Source: Streptococcus sp. 29887
Lineage (GTDB): Bacteria; Bacillota; Bacilli; Lactobacillales; Streptococcaceae
Direction of reading: 5' to 3'
DNA: 64,000 nt
Assembly (NCBI RefSeq): GCF_032595075.1
Contig: NZ_CP118735.1
Coordinates: forward strand, 1,702,001-1,766,000
Shown: in pieces, positions 44,576 to 53,380 of the stretch
How positions within the stretch are numbered: position 1 is the stretch's first letter
Layout of the letters: each line of letters starts with the position of its first letter
Program-made: the position numbers and the translations under genes
Notes under the pieces: model-generated
What the model saw: only the letters and a program-made list of their open reading frames with translations
The model's database searches: none
Told to the model about the DNA's origin: nothing

Positions 44576-47263
44576 TTAGATAGCTTTTTCATCCAATCCC
44601 AACTTACGTTGAACAAATTTAACAATTTCAACAACGACAACCATGAGGCCAGAACCGATAACAGCTACCAACCATTGAGTTGGGGTCAAGATAGATACCT
44701 TGAAGAAGGTATTGAAGCCTGGAATAACCAAGGTTGCCATCAAGAGTAAGAAGGCAGCCACGATAGACCAGTTAAAGAGTTTATTCTTGAACGGACCAAC
44801 TGTGAAGATTGATTGGTAAACAGACTTGACGTTAAAGGCATGTACCAGCTGGATCAAACCAAGCGTCAAGTAAGCCATTGTAAGAGCATCTGCGTGGATG
44901 GCATGGTCGTCACCAGCATGCTCTGGATAAAGAAGAGCAAAACCATAAACACCCAACACAAGGATTGTTTGAAGGATACCTTGGTAGACGATAGAGCTCA
45001 AGACACCACCTGAGAAGAAGCTTGAGTTACGTCCACGAGGTTTGTGGTGCATGACACCTGGTTCTGCAGGCTCAACACCAAGAGCGATAGCTGGAAGAGT
45101 ATCTGTTACCAAGTTGATCCAAAGGAGATGAACTGGTTCCAATACATCCCATCCAAAGAGGGTTGCAAGGAAGATACACAATACCTCAGCCGTGTTAGCT
45201 GACAAGAGATACTGGATTGTTTTTTGGATGTTTGAGAAGACCTTACGTCCTTCTTCAACCGCTACAATAATGGTTGCGAAGTTATCATCAGCAAGGACCA
45301 TGTCTGAGGCACCTTTAGAAACTTCCGTACCTGTGATACCCATACCGATTCCGATGTCGGCTGTCTTAAGTGATGGTGCGTCGTTAACACCGTCACCAGT
45401 CATGGCAACAACCTTACCATCATTTTGCCAAGCCTTAACGATACGAACCTTGTGTTCTGGAGATACACGCGCATAAACTGAGTATTGTTTGAAGACTTTC
45501 TGGAACTCTTCATCTGTCAACTCATTGAGCTCCGCACCAGTAAATACATGGTCTTCTGTATCATTCGGATCAATGATACCAAGACGTTTGGCAATTGCTT
45601 CTGCTGTATCTTGGTGGTCACCCGTAATCATGATTGGACGGATACCAGCTTCCTTAGCAACACGAACAGCTTCTGCCGCTTCAGGACGCTCAGGGTCAAT
45701 CATACCAACCAAACCTGAGATGACAAGATTATTTTCAACAATCTCAGACTCCAATTCAGGAATAGCATCCACATACTTGTAAGCCATCATCAAGACACGA
45801 AGTGCTTGTTTTGCCAACTCTTTGTTAGTTGCAAGAATGGCTTGTTTATCCGCATCGGTAATCGGACGAACAGTACCATTTTCTTCAATTTGTGTCACAC
45901 GTTTGAGCAACTGGTCTGGAGCACCTTTAACAGCTACGAAGAAGTTGCCAGCAGCTTGTTGGTGAATGGTTGACATCAATTTACGCGTTGAATCAAATGG
46001 CAACTCTGCTACACGAGGCTCAGAAACCAAGACTTCACGAACGTCAAAGTTTTGATCCAAACCAAATTGAACAAGTGCCGTTTCAGTTGGGTCACCGATC
46101 AATTTACCAGTTGGGTCAACTTTTGTATCGTTGGCAAAGTTCATAACACGAAGCGTTGTATTGCTTGCATCCAAAGCTTCTTTAGCATCCACCAATTGAC
46201 CATTTGTATAGACTTTTTCAACAGTCATCTGGTTCATGGTCAAGGTACCAGTCTTATCTGATGCGATGATTTCAGTTGAACCAAGTGTTTCAACCGCTGG
46301 CAACTTACGAATGATAGAGTTACGCTTAGCCAAGACCTGAGTACCAAGTGAAAGGACAACCGTTACGATAGCAGGCAATCCTTCTGGGATAGCTGCAACC
46401 GCAAGAGCTACAGAGGTCATAAGGGCTGGTAAGATACCTTCACCACGTACGAATACAGATACCAACATGGTAATGACTGCGATAACCAATACTGCATAGG
46501 TCAAGACCTTAGACAATTGGTGCAGGTTCTGTTTCAATGGAGTGTCTGTTTCATCTGCATTGGCAAGCATGCCTGCGATATGCCCCACCTCAGTGTACAT
46601 ACCAGTGTTGGTAACCACACCAAGACCACGTCCGTAGGTAACGTTAGAGTTTTGGTAGGCCATGTTGACACGGTCACCGATTGGAGCATCTTCAGCCAAG
46701 ACTGCTGACAAATCCTTATCAACTGGAACAGATTCACCTGTAAGAGCAGCTTCTTCAATTTTGAGGGAGTTAGCTTCTAATAAACGCATATCAGCTGGAA
46801 CAACGTCACCTGCCTCAAGTAAGACGATGTCACCTGGCACCAAGTCCTTAGAATCAACCTCGACTACATGACTGTCACGAAGGGCACGCGCAACAGGGCT
46901 TGACATGTTCTTTAGAGCTTCGATAGCCGCTTCTGCTTGACCTTCCTGATAAACACCAAATGCAGCGTTCAAGATAACTACAGCCAAGATGATAATAGCA
47001 TCTGTCAAACCATGAGAACCCTCAGTAATCACCGTCAAGAGTGCTGCTGCAATCAAGATGATAATCATCAAGTCCTTGAACTGATCCAAGAATTTAGCCA
47101 AGAGTGTGCGTTTCTCACCCTCATCCAATTCATTACGACCATAGTCTGCCAGACGTTTGCTAGCTTCGCTGCTAGACAAACCGTCTAAAGAAGACTCCAT
47201 GCTTGACAATACTTGCTCTTCGCTTTGTGTGTAAAACAAATCGCGTTTTTGTTCTTTTGACAA
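44576..47263 (-). CDS. mgtA: P-type cation-exporting ATPase of the PacL/MgtA type (Mn or Ca efflux)
   Basis: 895 aa from a TTG at 47263, chosen because AGGAGAAGG precedes it and streptococcal homologues begin MSKEQKR. N-terminal cation-ATPase domain, PEGL motif in AAIPEGLPAIV (membrane helix 4), phosphorylation site IASDKTGTLTMN, hinge GDGVNDAPSL, and ten helices. The upstream yybP-ykoY element responds to Mn(II) in other bacteria, so the pump probably exports excess manganese, as shown for pneumococcal MgtA, possibly also calcium. Confidence 0.93.
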   Translation of the reverse strand: MSKEQKRDLFYTQSEEQVLSSMESSLDGLSSSEASKRLADYGRNELDEGEKRTLLAKFLDQFKDLMIIILIAAALLTVITEGSHGLTDAIIILAVVILNAAFGVYQEGQAEAAIEALKNMSSPVARALRDSHVVEVDSKDLVPGDIVLLEAGDVVPADMRLLEANSLKIEEAALTGESVPVDKDLSAVLAEDAPIGDRVNMAYQNSNVTYGRGLGVVTNTGMYTEVGHIAGMLANADETDTPLKQNLHQLSKVLTYAVLVIAVITMLVSVFVRGEGILPALMTSVALAVAAIPEGLPAIVTVVLSLGTQVLAKRNSIIRKLPAVETLGSTEIIASDKTGTLTMNQMTVEKVYTNGQLVDAKEALDASNTTLRVMNFANDTKVDPTGKLIGDPTETALVQFGLDQNFDVREVLVSEPRVAELPFDSTRKLMSTIHQQAAGNFFVAVKGAPDQLLKRVTQIEENGTVRPITDADKQAILATNKELAKQALRVLMMAYKYVDAIPELESEIVENNLVISGLVGMIDPERPEAAEAVRVAKEAGIRPIMITGDHQDTAEAIAKRLGIIDPNDTEDHVFTGAELNELTDEEFQKVFKQYSVYARVSPEHKVRIVKAWQNDGKVVAMTGDGVNDAPSLKTADIGIGMGITGTEVSKGASDMVLADDNFATIIVAVEEGRKVFSNIQKTIQYLLSANTAEVLCIFLATLFGWDVLEPVHLLWINLVTDTLPAIALGVEPAEPGVMHHKPRGRNSSFFSGGVLSSIVYQGILQTILVLGVYGFALLYPEHAGDDHAIHADALTMAYLTLGLIQLVHAFNVKSVYQSIFTVGPFKNKLFNWSIVAAFLLLMATLVIPGFNTFFKVSILTPTQWLVAVIGSGLMVVVVEIVKFVQRKLGLDEKAI

Positions 47264-47303
47264 TTTCCTTCTCCTTTTCGGCCTCTTCTCTACCTTGTAC
47301 AAT

Positions 47304-47337
47304 AAAAAAGAGACCTGTTTTATTAAAACAAGTCTCG
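47304..47337 (-). terminator. Expression-platform terminator of the Mn riboswitch
   Basis: Minus strand: GAGACTTGTTTT pairs with AAAACAGGTCTC (one G-U) around AATA, followed by TTTTTT. It lies between the aptamer and the ATPase start codon. Confidence 0.85.
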
Positions 47338-47417
47338 CTATTTAAGATAGTGCCGGAAACGATTTTCGGAATGACGACACTACCACGGAAAATTCCGTTA
47401 GCTACTCCCTCGATTTG
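47338..47417 (-). promoter_or_regulatory. yybP-ykoY (manganese) riboswitch aptamer
   Basis: The minus-strand leader contains the conserved CGAGGGAGTAGC near its 5' end and several stems (GGAATTTTCC, GGTAGTGTCG). Position upstream of an Mn/Ca pump and the following terminator fit this class. Promoter: -10 TATAAT at 47424-47429 with -35 TTGAAA or TTTGAA 16-17 bp upstream. Mn binding should disrupt the terminator and switch the pump on. Confidence 0.85.
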
Positions 47418-47476
47418 CTAACTATTATAACAAATTTCTAAGGAATTTCAAAGAATATTTTCTATGAAAACGTTTT

Positions 47477-47863
47477 TCATTTCCATTCAATATGCATCTT
47501 ATAGCTAGCAAATTTCTGTTGATTTTCTAGCCCATTTAAATCATAATGAAGGATTAGTTCTTGCTGTTCAACACTCAACTGATACAGGCTGGTTTGTGTT
47601 GTAAAATGCTGGATCCCCATCGGCGTTGGAATAGTCACTATTGCTTCTTGTTTCTTCACAAATCGCATGATAGATTTGGGATTGGAAAAACGTGTCATAA
47701 CCAATTCGTTTTCATCACACTTAATGACAACTTTTTCTTCCTCATCATTCTGATAGATGAGGTAAAGCTTCTTATCTTTTTCCTTCACCTCTACTGAGAA
47801 AGTCTGATCGATCACTTCCAATTGGCCATCTAAATCAATTTCATTCCGTAGACGAATGTTCAT
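47477..47863 (-). CDS. DUF1934 (YwiB-like) beta-barrel protein
   Basis: 128 aa, mostly short beta-strands, no signal or membrane segment. Begins NIRLRNEIDLDGQLEVIDQ and ends HYDLNGLENQQKFASYKMHIEW, typical of DUF1934. Function unknown. SD AGGAGG; starts eight nt after the TauE-like gene. Confidence 0.82.
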   Translation of the reverse strand: MNIRLRNEIDLDGQLEVIDQTFSVEVKEKDKKLYLIYQNDEEEKVVIKCDENELVMTRFSNPKSIMRFVKKQEAIVTIPTPMGIQHFTTQTSLYQLSVEQQELILHYDLNGLENQQKFASYKMHIEWK

Positions 47864-47871
47864 GTTACCTC

Positions 47872-48798
47872 CTATGATGCTTTAATATTGGTAATGAATG
47901 ATGAACGAAGCAGGGTTAGACCTGTAAAGGCTGCGATAAAGACAACTAAGATTTTCAAATTATTGATGTCCAAATTAGATAGGAAGAAGGCCGCTGTCAA
48001 GACACCCAAAACTCCTCCTACAATAATTCCAGGAACTCCTGGCCAATTGACCCGGCCCGATTGGATAAATTGCTTGGCCCCAGCAGACAACATCATAGCT
48101 GCATTCAGCATCATGACAGGAAGAGCCACCGCTGGACTAATACCCATCAAGGAGAAAAAAATCAATTCTGGTGCGTAGTTGCCCAAGCCCATACTCAACA
48201 GCATCCCGATAAAAAAGTCAAATACAATCCCAACAAGCAGCTTCCAACCTGTCAGACCACGAACATCATTAGCTAAGTCAGCACCAGGGTTGGTCACCAT
48301 CCGATAGACCATAATACCCGCTGCGACAATAAGCAAAATCCCCAAGACGCGCTGTACTTTCTTGGTATCCCAATGTTGCGTCACACGGGCACCAACTGAG
48401 GCACCTGTAAATGCAGCAATAGCCAGAGAAATCAAGGTCGTCATTTCTACTTCTACAATGGTGATAAAGAGCAGGGCCTCCAACAAGATAGGAATGATGT
48501 GAGCCGTCGTCATAGTTGCTGGAATCCGTCGGTCATCCTCTATCAATTTTGTCGCCTTCAGCAAACTTGTCGTTGTTGCGAAGGTACCAATCCCCAAGGT
48601 ATCCAACAAGTCTGTTACATAACCAATGGCAAAGCCCGTCCAAAATCTGTCTTTCAAAGAAATCTTATTCTTCCGAGCATAGCTAACAATCAAGTAAAGC
48701 ATCCAGGCAATCATTCCCACAAGGATAAACTGGATAGTATGTAAAATAAGTTTATTTGTCATTCCTCCATTATACTCAAAAGATAGTATTTGGTACAT
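47872..48798 (-). CDS. TauE/SafE-family membrane transporter
   Basis: 308 aa, eight or nine helices. GFAIGYVTDLLDTLGIGTFATTTSLLKATKLI and GASVGARVTQ match the family's internal repeat. These proteins export sulfite or organosulfonates; substrate here unknown. I keep the start at 48798 because AAGGAT lies seven nt upstream; the later ATG (48762) has GGAGG only two nt before it. Confidence 0.87.
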   Translation of the reverse strand: MYQILSFEYNGGMTNKLILHTIQFILVGMIAWMLYLIVSYARKNKISLKDRFWTGFAIGYVTDLLDTLGIGTFATTTSLLKATKLIEDDRRIPATMTTAHIIPILLEALLFITIVEVEMTTLISLAIAAFTGASVGARVTQHWDTKKVQRVLGILLIVAAGIMVYRMVTNPGADLANDVRGLTGWKLLVGIVFDFFIGMLLSMGLGNYAPELIFFSLMGISPAVALPVMMLNAAMMLSAGAKQFIQSGRVNWPGVPGIIVGGVLGVLTAAFFLSNLDINNLKILVVFIAAFTGLTLLRSSFITNIKAS

Positions 48799-48850
48799 AG
48801 CAATATCCTTGTTTTATGAGAAAAAAAGCCGAAATTCTAACGATTTTTGG

Positions 48851-48865
48851 TATAATAAATCTATG
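48851..48865 (+). promoter_or_regulatory. Extended -10 promoter giving a leaderless mRNA
   Basis: TGGTATAAT, with TATAAT at 48851-48856, ends six nt before the ATG at 48863. Initiation at the usual distance would fall on the A of the start codon. No SD is present. Confidence 0.55.
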
Positions 48866-50176
48866 ATAGAAAAAGTTTTTCGTGACCCTGTCCATAACTA
48901 TGTTCATGTTGATCATGAATTGATTTACAAACTCATCAATACAAAGGAATTCCAGCGACTACGCCGCATCAAGCAACTAGGGACCACTTCCTATACCTTC
49001 CACGGTGGCGAGCATAGCCGCTTTTCGCACTGCCTTGGTGTCTATGAAATAGCTCGAAGGATTACAGAAAAATTTGAAGAGAAATATCCACAAGTCTGGA
49101 ACCCCTCGGAAAGTCTGATTACCATGGTTGCTGCTCTTTTACATGATATTGGACACGGAGCCTATTCCCATACCTTTGAGCGCCTCTTCGATACCGACCA
49201 TGAAGAAATGACCTGCGCTATTATCACCAGCCCTGAAACGGAGGTCAATCAAATATTAAAACAGGTAGCTCCCGATTTTCCTGATAAAATTGCCTCCGTC
49301 ATCAACCATACCTATCCCAATAAACAGGTTGTCCAGCTGATTTCCAGCCAAATTGATGTCGACCGCATGGACTATCTACTCCGTGATTCCTACTTTACAG
49401 GTACCAACTATGGTGAATTTGACCTAACCAGAATATTACGAGTTATCCGTCCTACAGAAAATGGCATTGCCTTCAAAGAATCAGGTATGCACGCAGTTGA
49501 AGACTATGTCCTCAGTCGCTACCAAATGTACATGCAGGTTTACTTCCATCCAGCCAGTCGCTCCATGGAAGTTCTCTTACAAAATTTGCTCAATCGAGCA
49601 AAATTACTCTACAAGAGTGAACAAGATTTTTTTGCTCGAACCTCTCCACGCCTGGTTCCCTTTTTTGAACACCGTGTTAGCCTTTCTGACTACCTAGCAC
49701 TGGATGATGGTGTCATGAATACCTATTTCCAGTCTTGGATTGACGGACCTGACCATATCTTATCTGACCTGGCCCAACGCTACATAAACCGCAAGGTCTT
49801 CAAATCCATCACCTTCAAGGCAGAGAATGAAGAAGACCTCAACCAACTGCGGAGTTTAGTAGCCGATGTCGGCTTTGATCCAGAATACTATACAGCTATT
49901 CATCATAATTTTGATCTGCCTTACGATATTTACCGTCCCAATGCCGAGAAGAAACGGACACAGATTGAAATCTATCGCAAGGATGATACCAAGGTCGAGC
50001 TTTCCACCCTATCACCAATTGTCCACTCTCTTTCTGGAACCATCCATGGTGATAGCCGTTTCTATTTCCCAAAAGAAATGCTGGAAGATACTGGTATTTT
50101 TAGCCAGCACACTACTGATTTTATCAGCCATATTCATAACGATCATTTTACGACTGGAGAAGAACATGTCCATTAA
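48863..50176 (+). CDS. HD-domain phosphohydrolase (dGTPase-like, YwfO family)
   Basis: 437 aa from MIEKVFRDPVHNYVHV. HD metal site: HSRFSHCLGVYEIARR, LLHDIGHGAYSHTFE, later QIDVDRMDYLLRDSYFTG. Relatives hydrolyse dNTPs to nucleosides and triphosphate and are often allosteric. The gene probably has a leaderless mRNA. The next gene overlaps its end by 11 nt. Confidence 0.9.
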   Translation: MIEKVFRDPVHNYVHVDHELIYKLINTKEFQRLRRIKQLGTTSYTFHGGEHSRFSHCLGVYEIARRITEKFEEKYPQVWNPSESLITMVAALLHDIGHGAYSHTFERLFDTDHEEMTCAIITSPETEVNQILKQVAPDFPDKIASVINHTYPNKQVVQLISSQIDVDRMDYLLRDSYFTGTNYGEFDLTRILRVIRPTENGIAFKESGMHAVEDYVLSRYQMYMQVYFHPASRSMEVLLQNLLNRAKLLYKSEQDFFARTSPRLVPFFEHRVSLSDYLALDDGVMNTYFQSWIDGPDHILSDLAQRYINRKVFKSITFKAENEEDLNQLRSLVADVGFDPEYYTAIHHNFDLPYDIYRPNAEKKRTQIEIYRKDDTKVELSTLSPIVHSLSGTIHGDSRFYFPKEMLEDTGIFSQHTTDFISHIHNDHFTTGEEHVH

Positions 50177-50975
50177 ACTTGTTGCCATCGACATCGATGG
50201 CACACTATTAAATAGCCAACACCAAATCACACCCCAAGTATTTTCAGCCATTCAGGATGCCAAAAAAGCAGGTGTAAAAATTGTTATTGCCACAGGTCGC
50301 CCCATCTCAGGTGTTCGTGCCATTTTAGAAGAACTCAATCTAACCGAGGTTGGCGACTATGTCATCACCTTTAACGGTGGTTTGGTGCAGGATGCAGCAA
50401 CTGGTGAAGATATTGTCAAAGATACCTTGACCTATGACGATTATCTGGACATCGAACTCGCTGCCCGCAAACTCAAACTTCCTATGCATGCCAGTACCAA
50501 AGAAGGTATGTACACTGCCAACCGCGATATTGGAAAATATACCATTTATGAGTCCATGTTAGTCAGCTCCCCTGTCTTCTACCGTACTCCAGAAGAGATG
50601 GCTGATAAGGAAATTATCAAAATCATGATGGTCGATGAGGCAGAAATTCTTGATGCTGCCATCCCTCAACTTCCAACCAGCTTGACTGACAAATACAATG
50701 TTGCCAAATCTGCACCATTCTACTTAGAAATCACACCAAAAACAGTTAATAAGGGGCAAGCCATCATCCAATTGGCTGAAAAACTAGGTCTGACAATGGA
50801 TCAAACCATGGCTATCGGCGACCAAGAAAATGACCGTCCCATGCTTGAAGTCGTCGGTAATCCAGTTGTCATGGAAAATGGCAATCCAGAACTCAAGAAA
50901 ATTGCCAAGTACATCACCAAATCAAATGACGAGAGCGGTGTAGCTCATGCTCTTAGGGAATGGGTACTGCAATAA
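50166..50975 (+). CDS. Cof-type HAD sugar-phosphate phosphatase (YidA-like)
   Basis: 269 aa from MSIKLVAIDIDGTLLNS (ATG 50166, SD GGAG). Motif I DIDGT, motif II IATGRP, motif IV AIGDQENDRPML, and the C2B cap of Cof-like enzymes. Cytoplasmic phosphatase of broad substrate range. Translationally coupled to the HD gene. Confidence 0.9.
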   Translation: MSIKLVAIDIDGTLLNSQHQITPQVFSAIQDAKKAGVKIVIATGRPISGVRAILEELNLTEVGDYVITFNGGLVQDAATGEDIVKDTLTYDDYLDIELAARKLKLPMHASTKEGMYTANRDIGKYTIYESMLVSSPVFYRTPEEMADKEIIKIMMVDEAEILDAAIPQLPTSLTDKYNVAKSAPFYLEITPKTVNKGQAIIQLAEKLGLTMDQTMAIGDQENDRPMLEVVGNPVVMENGNPELKKIAKYITKSNDESGVAHALREWVLQ

Positions 50976-50992
50976 CACATTATAGTCAAAAA

Positions 50993-51027
50993 AGACATCA
51001 GATTTAAAAAATCCGATGTCTTTTTCT
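50993..51027. terminator. Bidirectional terminator between the Cof-like gene and tpiA
   Basis: AAAAGACATC and GATGTCTTTTT pair, with an inner AGATTT/AAATCC partial stem. A-tract and T-tract flank it, so it works for both converging genes. Confidence 0.85.
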
Positions 51028-51036
51028 ATGCTTTTA

Positions 51037-51813
<777 letters not shown>

Positions 51814-51883
51814 TTACAAAGCCCATTATAGCATAAAATCAGGCAAGGATAAAGCATTTCCGTGCATTTTATGAATACTTACA

Positions 51884-51917
51884 GAAAAACTCTCTACCCG
51901 AAAGTAGAGAGTTACAA
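51884..51917 (-). terminator. Terminator of tuf
   Basis: Minus strand: AACTCTCTAC and GTAGAGAGTT form a 10-bp stem with a short loop, followed by TTTTT. Confidence 0.88.
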
Positions 51918-51962
51918 TTTAGTTGTCTGACTATAATTGTTATTTCTGGGAACTCAATCGAA

Positions 51963-53159
51963 TTAAGCTTCGATTTCTGTAACCATACCTGAACCAACAG
52001 TACGTCCACCTTCACGGATAGAGAAAGTAGTACCTTGTTCAACGGCGATTGGGTGGATCAATTCAACGTCGATAGTAACGTTATCACCAGGCATTACCAT
52101 TTCAGTACCTTCTGGCAATTTGATTGAACCAGTTACGTCAGTTGTACGGAAGTAGAACTGTGGACGGTAGTTGTCGAAGAATGGAGTGTGACGTCCACCT
52201 TCTTCTTTAGTAAGGATGTAAACTTCACCTTTGAATTTAGTGTGTGGGTTGATAGAACCTGGTTTAGAGATAACCTGACCACGTTCGATTTCATCACGTT
52301 GAACACCACGAAGAAGCACACCAACGTTATCGCCGGCAAGACCTTCGTCAAGTTGTTTACGGAACATTTCAACACCAGTTACAACTGCTTTAGATTTTTC
52401 TTCTTGAAGACCAACGATTTCGATTTCGTCGTTGACACGAACAGTACCACGGTCGATACGTCCTGAAGCTACAGTACCACGACCAGTGATTGAGAATACG
52501 TCCTCGACTGGAAGAAGCAATGGCTTGTCAGTATCGCGTTCTGGTTCTGGAATGTACTCATCAACAGTGTTCATCAATTCCATAACGATGTCTTCGTACT
52601 TAGCGTCACCTTCAAGGGCTTTAAGAGCTGAACCTTGGATAACTGGAAGATCGTCACCTGGGAAATCGTATTCTGAAAGAAGGTCACGGATTTCCATTTC
52701 AACCAACTCAAGCAATTCTTCGTCGTCTACCAAGTCAACTTTGTTCATGAAGACGATAAGGTGTTTAACACCAACCTGACGTGAAAGAAGGATGTGCTCA
52801 CGAGTTTGTGGCATTGGACCGTCAGTAGAAGCTACTACAAGGATCGCACCGTCCATCTGAGCGGCACCAGTGATCATGTTTTTAACGTAGTCCGCGTGTC
52901 CTGGAGCGTCGATGTGAGCGTAGTGACGTTTTTCAGTTTCGTACTCAACGTGTGCAGTGTTGATTGTGATACCGCGCTCGCGCTCTTCTGGAGCAGCATC
53001 GATAGACGCATAGTCTTTAGGTTGGTTAACTGATGAAGGCAAGCGACGTGCCAATACAGTTGTGATAGCTGCAGTCAAAGTAGTTTTACCGTGGTCAACG
53101 TGTCCAATTGTACCAATGTTAACGTGTGGTTTACTACGATCGTATTTTTCTTTTGCCAT
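51963..53159 (-). CDS. tuf: Elongation factor Tu
   Basis: 398 aa from [16 protein letters not shown] (ATG 53159; GGAGG 12 nt upstream). G1 GHVDHGKT, G3 DAPGH, G4 NKVD; domains II and III complete. Delivers aminoacyl-tRNA to ribosomes. Promoter on the minus strand: TTGCAT (53254-53259), 16 bp, TAGAAT (53232-53237), with a leader of about 65 nt. Confidence 0.98.
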   Translation of the reverse strand: MAKEKYDRSKPHVNIGTIGHVDHGKTTLTAAITTVLARRLPSSVNQPKDYASIDAAPEERERGITINTAHVEYETEKRHYAHIDAPGHADYVKNMITGAAQMDGAILVVASTDGPMPQTREHILLSRQVGVKHLIVFMNKVDLVDDEELLELVEMEIRDLLSEYDFPGDDLPVIQGSALKALEGDAKYEDIVMELMNTVDEYIPEPERDTDKPLLLPVEDVFSITGRGTVASGRIDRGTVRVNDEIEIVGLQEEKSKAVVTGVEMFRKQLDEGLAGDNVGVLLRGVQRDEIERGQVISKPGSINPHTKFKGEVYILTKEEGGRHTPFFDNYRPQFYFRTTDVTGSIKLPEGTEMVMPGDNVTIDVELIHPIAVEQGTTFSIREGGRTVGSGMVTEIEA

Positions 53160-53326
53160 TTTGGTAAAAGCCTCCAATAAAATATATTTTATAGATAGAC
53201 AGTAGGCAATACGGTCTAACTTTACCTTACTATTCTATCAAATTGTAGCAGAAATGCAAGCATTTTCTATCGTTTTTGTTATTTATTGCCAGAAAGTCAT
53301 GTTTTATCGCCTTCATTGAGCATAAA

Positions 53327-53357
53327 AAACTCGCCAACAAGTCCTGCTGACGAGTAC
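53327..53357 (-). terminator. Terminator of the SH3-repeat surface protein
   Basis: Minus strand: ACTCG...CGAGT stem with inner CA/TG pairs, followed by TTTTTT. Confidence 0.75.
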
Positions 53358-53380
53358 GGAATAATTTGGCCTATTTGGTT

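Noticed and set aside
49866..50165. N-terminal extension of the Cof-type phosphatase
   Set aside because: The extra 100 codons overlap the HD gene; the SD and the DIDGT motif fix the start at 50166.
52188..52779. Long open frames antisense to tuf
   Set aside because: They follow from the strong codon bias of tuf and have no expression signals.
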